The notes beneath the pieces are model-generated. The model searched no databases. It saw only the letters and a list, made by a program, of their open reading frames with translations, and was not told the origin of the DNA. Below are positions 13,126-25,072 of a stretch of DNA of 64,000 bases, piece after piece. The stretch comes from Adineta vaga (taxonomy: Eukaryota; Rotifera), in contig CP075493.1 in assembly GCA_021613535.1 (NCBI GenBank), positions 5,704,001 to 5,768,000 on the forward strand. The letters run 5' to 3'. The number at the start of each line of letters is the position of its first letter. Within the stretch, counting starts at the first letter, position 1. The position numbers and the translations under genes are program-made.

Positions 13126-13653
13126 TTATTTGCTGATACGTGTTTTTGGAACATTACGATGATCAAGTTCTTTTTCTATTTGCATAGAAGCACATGCACC
13201 AACGCAGCATGATGTGACTAAGCAATCTTTTATTAAAGTTCCCTAAAGAAACAAGACAATGATAATTTAAGTCTGATAATTTAAGAAAATAATTACTTCA
13301 ATTTTATAAGCTGTTCGGACTTTTGTTCGAATTGCCAGCAATGTACCTGGAACAATACAACATGCCAATTTATGTTCACCAACTCGATCTGATAATTGAG
13401 AAAGGTAGCATGGGCCACATAAGCAAGCATAAGCCGCTAAAAAGAGTTAACATGATTAAAAAGTATTCGACTTTATTATAACTACATACATCGTGGACAT
13501 GGTTTAAATGAACCAAAAAGTGTTTCATGCCATTGGCCGCTGTATGGATAGAGTTCACCTGCGCTACCACCTGGTTGTTTTGATACTGGATTGCTATATA
13601 TTTATAGATAATAAATAGACAAAAACCATAATAAGTAGATCACTATACCTCAT
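13126..13653 (-). CDS. PLAC8/cornifelin-family cysteine-rich protein, copy 1
   Basis: Four exons on the minus strand: 13649-13653, 13490-13593, 13297-13436, 13126-13242; 121 aa. The first coding exon is only 5 nt (ATG AG). PLAC8 hallmarks: GQWHETLFGSF, a Cys-rich core AYACLCGPCYLSQL, then IVPGTLLAIRTKVRTAYKI, DCLVTSCC and MQIEKELDHR, matching cornifelin-like proteins in order. Family members are small, cysteine-rich, often membrane-associated proteins with varied roles (cell-size control, Ca/Cd handling). All introns sit at the same places as in the neighbouring copy 2, upstream on the same strand, so the two arose by tandem duplication. Core cysteines number fewer than in typical CCxxC-rich members. 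Confidence 0.85.
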
Positions 13654-14096
13654 GTTTATTGATGTTGATGAATCGAACGACTTTACAAATGTATGATGAG
13701 ATGTGTGTGCGTTAGCCTTTTATAAACTGAAGTTAAAGACGCTGCACGCTTTGTCTACAAACAATGTTGTTAAGGTGGAGGCGTACACAAATCGTTTGGT
13801 TACTTCTCTTAAACAAACCGATTGAAAAGAAAAAAAAGAGAGTAAGAGAGAGAGAGAGAGATGAAGAAAACTGTTGTAAGTAAAATTGCTTTATTTCATC
13901 AACGTCATACTGTTTTCTTCTTTGATTCGGTGTTCACATAAAAAAATTTCGCTGCTATGACAATTATTGATTAGAAATACAGAAAAAGTCACAGAACGAT
14001 AAAATAAAGACGAAGAAATATAATAACTACATTGACAACCAAACTGTGTGAAAGTTATACTTAGAAACATGATTAAAAAAGAAAGAAGAAGTTCAT

Positions 14097-14710
14097 TTAT
14101 TCACTGTAGTGATCGGAGTGATCAATTCGCACTTGTTTACTTTTACTTGTCTTGGTAACATCCCATAGGCCTTGCGATTCAAGTTCATTTGCTATTTGTG
14201 TTGCTGTACACGCCATACAGTAATGTGATGCACAATAATCTTCACAACAAGAACCCTAAAGACAGCAAAATAAAACGTTTTAACACTTTTTTCTTCTTTT
14301 CTATACAATCGACAAACTTCAATACGTCGTGCGGTTCGAAGTTTTGTTCGAAGATAAGGTAATGAACATGGCATACAACCGATAAACGGGTTTTCTCCGC
14401 TATATTTTGCTAATTTACGTCCCATACAACATGAACAGAAGCATGCATAACAACCTGAATTGAAAAAAAACAACCCGTTTGAATCGTAAGAATGCAAGGG
14501 AGAGAGAGAGAAAGGTTAAGCTTACATCGACCAATTGGTGAACATGAACAGAGTTTTGTATGCCATTGATTCTCGAAATCCCAAACATTATGTGGATCAT
14601 ATTGTCTTTTGTATGCTGTTGCATGATTATGTTGTGTCAAACTAAATAAGATCAATTGAGCAGAAAATAGGTCAAATTTTCATTGTAAAATCTCACATTG
14701 TTCGACTCAT
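14097..14710 (-). CDS. PLAC8/cornifelin-family cysteine-rich protein, copy 2
   Basis: Four exons on the minus strand: 14697-14710, 14526-14641, 14318-14454, 14097-14255; 141 aa. The layout is that of copy 1: NQWHTKLCSCSPIGR, the Cys-rich block CCYACFCSCCMGRKLA, MPCSLPYLRTKLRTARRIE, then GSCCEDYCASHYCMACTATQ and IANELESQG. The C-terminal tail is longer and Ser/His/Lys-rich. Intron 3 starts with the less usual GTTTGT. It lies 443 nt upstream of copy 1 on the same strand. Sequence identity between the copies is low outside the core, so the duplication is old. Confidence 0.85.
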
Positions 14711-15778
14711 TCTTGTTTTTCCTTTGGACAACTTCAATTCTATGCGAATGTTGTTCTTGTTCAATTTACTTGTTTTATTTTTATATTTGATTAGAAATAA
14801 TGAAAAAAGAAATGGATTAAGATTATTCTAATAGAATATTATTTGTCAATACGTGATTGAAAAAATACAATTGTTCTAATATTAATCAATTCAATGCTTG
14901 TATTTCTTTCTCTCTCTCTCTCTATATTCTGTTTTTCCGCTTGTCATACGATACGATTGATTGACAATCATTTACATTTTTATTGCATTGACATTCAAAG
15001 AGGTAAAAAAAAAACAGAAAGCATACGTAAGAAAAATTTCTAGGGTTTTACTCCGAAGAAATGATTTCAAATGAACTCAGATAACATTGATTGATTATTT
15101 TTCTGTTTGTATAGAGAAAAGTTCATATTGATCATTGATAATGAAACAAGGTAACTAAAGACTCGAAGAATTTCAGTTGTTTCTCAATCACTGTTTACTT
15201 TTTTCTTTTTCGGTAACTTAGAAATCTGAGACAACAACAAAAAACTCTAACATTGCCATAAACTAGTAACTAAAGTTTAAAATGCGTTGTTCAAACAATG
15301 TCAATGGAGACGTCGAATAAAATGCACGTACCGGCATAGAGAAGAAGTAAAAAAATCGATCTCATTGCAATCATCTATCAATTTACGTCGATTAAAATAA
15401 CAAAAAAAGCGAGTTTTCTTTTTCGATAGACAACAGGAGGATATATTTATTTGTCTTAGATAAAGTTTTACTATTGTATAATGATAAGAAATAAAGAGTA
15501 CTCATTGGAATATGTCGAAATGTGATTGAATTCTACAACTTTGTCTCTTTTCTTAATGAAGTATTGACTATAAGTATATACAAGATGACTTGGACAAATT
15601 TACATCTTGTTAGTGTAAACTTGCTTTCGTCATTTCTCCTTATATTCAATATTATTAATTCGAATTCGTTGTATTTATAAAAATTCTCAAAACAAACAAA
15701 CAAAACAACATATAATTTAAAAAACAACATATGTAGGTTTTTTAGTATAATACAGCTAAAAATGAAAAAAAAAAGAAA
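14711..15778. other. Intergenic
   Basis: Between the PLAC8 pair and the 3' end of the adhesion receptor. Simple CT repeats near 14905-14925. No gene seen. Confidence 0.5.
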
Positions 15779-18700
15779 CTACACAAATATACCCTCATCA
15801 CGGCTACGTTCGACATTTGTTTCGTGATTATTTTTCAAAATAAATTTTTTCGTATCTCGATGAAAATCATTCAAAGAATTTATCTCGCGTATTTGTGAAT
15901 CATTTTTCGGGTTAATTAACATCGCATTTTCAACAATCAAATGATTTTGTTCAATTTTAAGATAGGGAGAAAAATGACGAGCTTTCTCTCGATAATTATT
16001 GTCAGGTGAATAATGATTACGTTGCGTTGGTTTGATTATTTGTTTATCGAGAAAATAGTAAGGTTCAGGCGTTGAGGAAGAAAATTCGAAATGATTTAAT
16101 TTTGTTGCTGTTTGAAAACTTGCGCGACGTTGCATTGCTGAAGGAATCGAATTTGAATCGTTGGCTTGTTCATGTTGACAATCGGTTGATGAAAGAACAG
16201 TACGATTTCGATTGATTGGTAAAGTTTTTGTTGTACGTTCGGATAGATCAGATGTTGAATTAAGTGCACGATCAAGATCTGTTTCTTTGAATGTATTTCG
16301 TCGATTGGAAATGGCTTCATCATTGGCTGCGTAGATACTCTTAAATGGTTGATTATGACGATATAATGAGGAAGATTCATAGGATAATAGATGATCTTTT
16401 GATCGATAAGGACGAACAGGATATGTTGTTCCATTGCCATTTTGTTTAACATGAACTAAATAAAAAAAAGAAATTATTGTTTAATTTGATGTCGAAATCA
16501 GTTATATAGATAAACATTGTAATGCATAACATGTTTATTCGATAAGTCAGATCTAATTTGATAGTTTACTCATCAGACTCGAAGATAATCTGAATAGAAA
16601 ATTCTTCGTTACTCCTTCACTACATCATCATTATTTATAGAAAAATATTTTCTTTTACCTAAAGACATTTTTCCATTCGAATTACTATGAGAATTATGGT
16701 TTTGATATGTCAGGTCTAAAAAAAAACAACAAACGCAAGAATTTATTATTTTCATCATTATTTCAATTGAAACTTACTTTCGATATGTCCATTTGTTTTT
16801 CGTTTACTAGGTGTAGTTTTTCGTGCTTTATTACATGAACAACAGATTAAAACAAGTGAACCAAGACACGCTCCAATAATCAAAAGAGCCATAAAAGGCC
16901 AATAGGTACGAGTTTTTTCTGCAAATGTTTGATCTATATAATTCGATATTTTTATCCTCGGTTTTTGTTTTAATGAAAAATTTACCTCTGGGTTTACCAA
17001 CTTTAATTGAATAACTTCGATCGAAATTATCTCCATATTTATTTTTTGTAAAAACAAGAAAATCATGATGATATTCAGATTTAAGACCAGGAAGGATAAA
17101 TGCACAATTACCTAAAAGAATAATCGAATGATATTTTCCAAATCAACAAAATTTTTATCAACCTTTTAAACGTGCATGTTCTGAATAAGAGCCATTCTGT
17201 TGTCGTTTATACATATAACAAAAAAAATCTTCATCACCTTGATGATATCCTGCTATACAATTAACAGTTAATGTCGAATTTATATATGTATAATGACATG
17301 ATTGAATTGGATCAGGTATCGCTAAATAAAACAAAAACAAAAAATGAGAATATTCATCGATAATTGCATTTTCTTACCTCCTAAAATCATATTAACATGA
17401 CATTCACCAGATAAACCTAAATTGTTTTGTGCTCGACAAGTAACTTGTCCAAAATCAGTATTATGCGTCGGAAGATATGTAATATAACTTGATGATGTAT
17501 TAAGATAAGATCCTAAATGAATATTGCCATTCGGTAAATGCCAAGTAAAATTGATTTTTGCTGGATTTCCATTCGACATATGACATGTTAAATTAATTGT
17601 TCGATTAATACCAGTATACAATTGGATGGGAAATAAAGTCTTCTGAGAACATATTGGACTGTCTAAAAAGAGAACATAATATTATTATCATTATCTAGTT
17701 TTTGTTCTTTAATCATCAAATATGTCTCTTTTGTTGACATACGAACACATGCATCAATGATATCCGTCAGACAATTATACATGTGTAATAATATTAACAA
17801 AACATCATTGAATTAATCGTTAACTTCTCACGACTGTTATTCGATTAATAAACGAACTATGAATGATTTGTTTCTTGTATGAAAAGAAAAAAAGGAAACT
17901 ATCCAGTTGAATTTCTACACAACTGACATTGTTTCAGCTACTTAACCTTCTGTATACATCTTATACACTATCTTTAAATGTCAGTAATCAAGCAGAGAAA
18001 CAATACGAGACATGATAATTCGTTGTTTGCCCTTTTCTATCTATCCTCTTCTTCATTATTTTCAAAACAAAAGCAACAAGAATTTATCGCATGAAAATAA
18101 ATAGCCTACTTATAGAAAGATTTTCTCAGGAAAAAAAACCGAGAAAATTTCATTAGAAAAATGAAACTATACTATATAAGAAGAGTCATAAATCGTATAT
18201 AATGATCAAGAATAGAAATTCTATTACATTTTCTTTTCTTTTCTTTTCTTCTCCTCTTGTTCCTATAGAGTAATGATGAGAAGAACATATCGCATAACTT
18301 TTCTTTTTCCTCATTGTAAGAGATATATAGTTCAAAGATGTACTATACACATATATAGACTAGCTAATAACTAAACTCTCGTCGATATCAAAGAATACGA
18401 CAGGAGGAAAAGAAGACTCATCAAGACTGTTGTTGATTAATAACATGTCAATTTTAATTGGTTCTAAAATTGGGCACCAATCCGTATGTATAAGAAAGAG
18501 AAATTTCTTTATACAACATCTGTTACCTCAAATTCATTGACTTTTACATTAAGATGATCATATTTGAACTCCTACTGTTCATCATTACTAAATCATAGAT
18601 TATAGGAAAAACATACCAATAGTCTATTTAATACTTGGATAAGAAAGCAGATTCTCGCCCTCGAGTTATGTTTCCTTTTTGTCTCGTATATACATACTTC

Positions 18701-21148
18701 TATTCCATGTGGAAATGTCTCAGAAGCAATCAAGCGAAAAATGAGTGGCAATGTAAAGGAGAAAAGAAAATGGAGAAGGGTGTTGCCTAAATTGAATGAG
18801 ACAAGGAATCGGTCAATAGTCTGACAAGTAAAATAGAATTAAAAAGAAAAACTAGAGGCGGTACGATATGTAAATTAAAAATGACGACTTTGTTATAATT
18901 TTCCTTCACTTACAAGCAACATCCATTTGTAAAGTATTGGAGAGAATTCGAAGTTGTTGAACATTTTGTTCAACTTTTATAGTTGGTAGTTGATTTGCTT
19001 GACAATAAAAAGTACGTTTATGTAAAGAACGATTAATTCGAACTATTAAAACGAGTATCGTTCGATAAGTTTTATCGTTATTTTCAATAGTCGAATTTCT
19101 TTCTACACGATAATCAATATCAAATGGAAAATGAAGTGTAGCAGCTGGTAAAGCTCGTGATACAACACATGTAAGACGTATTAATTGATTTTCACGAATA
19201 TGAATGTGTCCATTAGTTAATATCAATGATTGTTGTACAAGATTAGGATCAGTTTGATTTAAGAGATAATCTTTTGTTGAATCTTGATTTGAAATTAACT
19301 GTGCACCAAGTTCGACTGTTGTTATCCGAACTAGAAAGAAAATACCGATTATTTAACAATCGATTACAATGAATACCGAAAGTGTATTCATAGTACCATT
19401 TTATATGTATGTGTGTACGTTTTTCTTTCTTTATATAGTTATAATAACACACACAATGAATCAGTGAGAATAAAAAAGAGAGAAAGTGTGTATGAGAAAC
19501 AATTTAATGAACGGAAATATAGAATTATGATCTATACATTGTATAGAAAAAAAAAGAAGGGACGAGAAAAAGAATAATAGACCAACTATGAGTAGTAAAA
19601 CGATAGATGCTATTCATTGACTAGGACAATACCCGATACATTAAATAATAGAAAAGGATGGAAATGAACAGATCGATAGAAAAATGATGAGGAATGATTT
19701 CATCTATTCAGATAGAATTCTACACTTGTAATAGTTCAAGAAAGGTCAAAGTTTTAACTTTGTCCATCTCAAGAGACATATGTGATAATTTCTTGTCAAA
19801 ATGATTTCATTCTTATTCTGTAAGATGCGACGAAGCTTAAAAGGACAAACGAAGAATATAAATATCATTTGACGAACTAAGTATAGATCTATCAAATTCA
19901 TCGCTACATATTCAATTGTATTTGAGAAACACTTGATGTAATCTTTGTTGATGTGCTATCGATCATTTAGAGGCGTGTATATAACTATTACAAAAGAGAA
20001 GAATCAGAAATAATTTCGAAGAAAGTATATAACACGCATTCTTCTCATTCTATCAACATTAGATGAATATAGATTAGTCAAGTTGCCTAATAGTTACTTC
20101 TGTCTGAACTCTGAAGAAGGATACAATATCAATCGTTCAAACTATGAATTATGGATATCAAATGGCACAATATGTGAGGAGAAATATAATCGAATATCTA
20201 TCAACAAATCTTGTCTATATGAAAAGAAATAAATACATTTTCAAAACCAATTTATTCAATCTATATCCGAAGTAATGCAAAGTTATTCTAGAGTGCGCTA
20301 GTTACCGATAGAGAAAAAAAACAGAAGAACATCATCATCATCATCATCATCATCATCTTACAACTTACTCAATATAGTCTCAATTCGATTTTGAAAATTA
20401 CATAGAAGTATAAATATAAAATCATCGATCTAAAATTGGTTGTTAGAATGAATAAATATCTTCGTTGATTTTATTGACAAGAGTAATTCTATTAGAATAT
20501 AAAAGCGTTTTTTGTGTCTGACATCTTGATCGAAAAAGCAACAAATTCATCTAACCGGATGTCAAGCTAACTAATTCATTTAATTATAAACCATTCGAGA
20601 AATAAATAAATATAAAAAAAAAGAACAAAGTGAATACACTCAGAAAAACAAGAACTTCGAAGATAATTTCTTTATCGTCGAACTTAATAAAGAATCTTTT
20701 TATCGTAAAGAAAAGTCTGTCTGATGGATAAAAATAGAATTACTCTCAAATTACATTACTTTCTTTCATCATGTCAATTCTTACCTATAACAGTTAAATT
20801 GAACTGTTGAATTGATCCAAGTGTTTCACATTCGTAAATACCCGAATCATTCGATTGAACTTGACGAATATGTAAAATTGATGCTTGTGAATTTTTCTTA
20901 TCTTGTTCTAAAGCCATTCTTGAACGAAATGCTGATAGAACAATTCCATATCTAGTCACCAATAAATTTGGTCGTTTCCACCAAGCGACATCGATTAAAT
21001 CACATAAGAAATGAACATCTTCATTTTCGGAACGTGATACATTTTCCAAACGACTATTATCTTCATTATTACTATTAATCATCGTTATTTTATAAGAAAA
21101 TAAAATAAACAATAAAATCAATAACTGATTAGAATCAATTGTATACAT
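15779..21148 (-). CDS. Ig-superfamily transmembrane adhesion receptor (Sidestep-like)
   Basis: Eight exons on the minus strand, all in phase: 20785-21148, 18914-19330, 17378-17662, 17163-17321, 16986-17111, 16778-16933, 16659-16715, 15779-16455; 746 aa. N-terminal signal-like segment (LLILLFILFSYKI), a V-type Ig domain (HFLCDLIDVAWWKRP ... SNDSGIYECE), a second Ig domain (IRLTCVVSRALPAA ... RTFYCQAN), a third (INLTCHMSNGNPAKINFTWH ... GQVTCRAQNNLGLSG), and a divergent fibronectin-like domain starting PDPIQSCHYTY. One TM helix follows (WPFMALLIIGACLGSLVLIC), then about 280 cytoplasmic residues without a recognised domain. Order and the PDP-led module resemble arthropod Sidestep axon-guidance proteins; a generic nectin/SynCAM assignment remains possible. 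Two introns exceed 1.2 kb, far above the local norm. Confidence 0.82.
17663..18913 (-). other. 1.25-kb intron of the adhesion receptor
   Basis: Long AT-rich intron with no ORF or nested gene recognised. Could hold regulatory sequence. Confidence 0.5.
19331..20784 (-). other. 1.45-kb intron of the adhesion receptor
   Basis: No nested gene recognised. Includes a (CAT)n microsatellite at about 20331-20357. Confidence 0.5.
20331..20357 (+). repeat. (ATC)n trinucleotide microsatellite
   Basis: About nine perfect ATC units inside an intron of the adhesion receptor. Confidence 0.9.
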
Positions 21149-24100
21149 GTGACGACAATGATATCAACATAGTCGTCAATCTAGTTAAAGAAAGTATTAT
21201 CTGGAAATAAAAGAAAAGTCGAGGTTTTCTATTCTCTTTGTGTTAGAGAAAAAGCAAAAAGGTCATCAGTAAAAGACTTAGAAATGTCGTCTGGTTTATC
21301 ATTTAGTGAATGATGATGATGATGTCATCATATATATATAAATGTAGAAGATTGAATGTCAAATTCATGTCAATAGAAGTTTTTTTATTTGACAAACCTG
21401 TATACTTGACTTTGATTTGAAAAGAAATGAAATGAAATGAATAGAGTTCATTATAATTGTTAGTTTTGCATTAATATATTTCATATGTCATGTTAAGATA
21501 AAGTAGAAGGAATTGATTTAGTAAATAAACGTGTTAGAGCGAGATAGAAGAAGATACAGACATTTGGTATATTAACAGTATGAGATAATCATGTTCAGAT
21601 AGAGAAACACAAAAAGAAAAGAAAAAGGAAGAGTCAATAGATGTAAACTATCAGTCATTTTTCTTTTGGTAGTGTTACTAATCATAACATGCTTTACAAG
21701 TTGAGACTATCGTTTGATTGTCTAACAAAAATAATAATCACCTCTGACGCGTGAAACAATTTTTATCGGATGTCCAGTCATGTTTTATTCTTCGACATAC
21801 TCAACTCGATTAATCGAATGACTTCCTAATTCCCTCTAGTATACTGTCTTTTCGTCTCTGTCGGCTATAAACTTACTATTGTTGTCAAATTTTATTATCG
21901 AATGATGTACTCTCTACTGTGTTGTTGTTTTTTTTCTTCTTCCTAATTTAGAGTTCTTGTATAAACAGATTGATCTCTCTCTCTTCTTCTTCTTATCATC
22001 AAGTAACTGATGATGTCTGTTCAGGATCATCGACAGTGTTCTCATCATCAATGTGTCAGATTGAATGCAGAAATAGATCGAAAGGTGAATAACAATAATA
22101 AATCGACAAAACAAGATAGAAGCCATAATGCTAATCCCTCACTCTACTCATTTGTTTGTTCGTCTACTTGCCGATAACAATAGTCAGATAAATCATTACG
22201 AGACTTATCTTGTAAGCAAAGAAAATAATTATCAGTCGACACACTTTAATTGATTAGTAAAATATATTCATTTCACTTACCTCTCCGAAAAATAACAAAA
22301 AGAAGAACAATTATATCAAGCAGAATACCAGTGTTGATTGAAGTACAAATAGTTTGATCAATATGAATACACTAGAGATTTTCTTTCTTTCTTTCTTTTT
22401 TTTTGTTCTCTTTCTATTTCTCTCTTGCTCTCCTGAGGGAATAAATCATTGTGAGACAATAGCCGATGATCTAAATGAGCACGTTCAATGGGACTAACCA
22501 TCGGTTAAGGATAAAATAAAATATAAAAAAAGAAGAGAAAAGCAAATAAGCAATAGAATAAATGAGGTCATCTTCAGACAGGTGCTTGACAAGCAGACAA
22601 AAGAGAATGCAAAAAAAGATTTTTCCGGGAAATAGTTAATCGATTTACCTCGTAAATGATCAGTTCTCTCTTTCTCCTGATTTCTGCAGACAAATTCAAT
22701 TTTGTATCGATACATACTTTAATCATACTTAGCGTTAAAATTAAACATCAAGTATTCTCTTTTTCACTTCATTTCCTATTTCATTAGAAAGATTCGTTTT
22801 TTTTCGCCGCCGATCAACTCTTTCTCTCTTTTCTAATTGCTCAATCAGCTAATCGGAAACCTGTTATCAGGATGAAAAAAAAAATGATTCATACATATGT
22901 TTCATTTCGTCTTATACATCTCACTAAATTCTATACGTTTGAATTAACTTACTAATTGTCAAGATGTATGTTAGTTTAATATACGATCATTTTTCTTCTT
23001 TTTTTTGACTAATAAGTACCTATTCATTGTTGATTTTCGTTGAACAAACAAGTCGTTAAGAGTCGCGTGCTTGTTAATAAAGACAAATGACATGCAAAAA
23101 ATAAACACGTCCGTCTGTCTGTCTTTCCAGTATCGTTGAAATGAACAATTAAGTGAGAGATTATCAGATTTTTCTTTCTTTCTCCATTTGACAATTGTTT
23201 TAAATAAACCATACAGGTTGAAATATGTTGGTGAACAATCATATATAATATTCAAAGAGAAAACGACGCACGAGACCAGTCTTGTCAACCTTGACATAGA
23301 ATGCTTCACTCGCTCGTCTTCATCGCATCATCATCATTATTGTTTGATGAATTTATTCGAGCGTCGCACAGGTTTCCAACAGTAGGAAGAGAGAAAGAGA
23401 GAGGGAGAGGAAAAAGAAACTCTGATTATATTATTATTATTTCCTTTCATTCTCTTTCATCGTATTCGTCTCTTTGACAATTGAGATCTATTGCATATCT
23501 GAATCGCATCATACACACCTAACATTCTTCGTTTGGTTTCCGATTAAAAATTAACCCTTTATGTTATTCGTACTCGTTCGTCGATGCACATTGTGAACAC
23601 TACAGCATATAGAGTTAATTATACAGACAGTCTTTTCCCATCATCATCATCATCATCATTGCTATGGATATGGAGTACAGAGGAAAGAAAGTGATTACTT
23701 TTCTAATGAAAAAGAAAAACGACTGTTAATTTTGTCATAAAACTAATGAAGAAAATATAATTAATCAATTGTAACAAGATTACTAAAGAATATATGAAAT
23801 CAATTGATGAACAGATTTAACTTAAAGATCAATTATTCTCATAATAACAAAAGAACATTTGCTGAAGATGTAATCGATTACTTAGAATAAATAATTGTTC
23901 GCTTCGCCGTCGTCGTTTTTTTTTGCGTAAGACGCGAGAAAGCGTGCGTGTATGCATACGAATATATCATCAATTAATACATAACAAATTATTTATTTAA
24001 AACATCATGGGTAGAGAAATATTGAAGTTGAAAAAACGATGAAGTCGTCGTGTAAAATAAAAAATGAACTGATTAATACATGTATATACAAATTTATAAA

Positions 24101-25072
24101 TTGATGATGCAATATGAACATACATTCGAAAGTGTCTGATGAGAAAATTTTCATATTTGACCATATACCAAATCGACCTTTTATTAAAAATTTGAATTGG
24201 TAAAAGACAACCGAAATATCTATTCATGATCAAAAAAAAGGTTTTTTTTTCTCTCACTCTCTATCTTTCGTCTGAATTTCATAGTTCTATTGATCAGAAA
24301 TGATGATAATCAATGATATTATCTGAAGATCATGATCTAGTTTGTTAGTTTGTTGATTGAGAAAAGACATTTGATAAAGATTTCTTTTAAACCTTGAACT
24401 TCATTAGTAGTTTTTTTTCTTATATTTCATTTGATAAACTAGACCTTTATAATATATATATATATATATATTCTGAGTTTTTGATTAACGTTGATTTCGA
24501 CATCAACAGGATTGAGTATCAATTAAACGCAATTAACGAACCAGACAGTCTAATAGGCATAGGAAGAACAATGATAAAAGTAGAGACATCGAAAGTCAAT
24601 AAGACAATGTTCCGCTTGATAATCAATCAAAAGGACATTGTCTTCGAGTTTCCTTGATAGTTTTTCAGTTGTTTAGATATCCCTGATGTTAGTAAAATGA
24701 CAAAGAAAGGAAGGTGATGACGTCTGTCGCATAAAAACAGTCAGGTGGTAGAGGAAATGAACGGTAATCGAAAAAAAAATCTTTTTTCCTTTGCTTTGTA
24801 TATACAAATATATTCATATAGATATCACAGTTCTCGTATGTGAACGGGGGGAGAAAGAGAGAGAGAGAGAGCGAAATGAATGGCGAGAGAAAATGAAAGT
24901 TTGAAGAAGAACCGTTACCAAAATAACTTCGTACATGAGAGGATGGAGATGGACAAAAATGACCTTGTATCGTGTGGTTTGCTTGACTGATTTTCATGAC
25001 AGTATTTAAAATGACAACGAAACGATATTCAGTCTTGTACTTCTTACCAGATAGACAATTCTTCGTAACACT
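21149..25072. other. 3.9-kb region without a recognised gene
   Basis: Largest gap of the window, upstream of the adhesion receptor (minus) and of the EF-hand/Pro-rich gene (plus). ORFs here are short and lack any family signal or spliced continuity. Contains CT/GA-rich runs (21975-21993, 22380-22400, 23390-23410), a (CAT)n run near 23640-23658 and (AT)n at 24452-24471. Regulatory content for the two divergent genes is plausible but unproven. Confidence 0.5.
24452..24471 (+). repeat. (AT)n microsatellite
   Basis: About ten AT units. Confidence 0.9.

Noticed and set aside
16096-16452. 118-codon minus-strand ORF in the last exon of the adhesion receptor
   Set aside because: Out of frame with the spliced receptor; the receptor frame is open from 16455 to 15779.
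22971-23309. 112-codon ORF on the minus strand in the large gap
   Set aside because: Overlaps another ORF in a different frame, has poor codon structure, no domain, no splice partners.
24394-24657. 87-codon plus-strand ORF
   Set aside because: Runs through an (AT)n repeat giving IYIYIY; no family resemblance.
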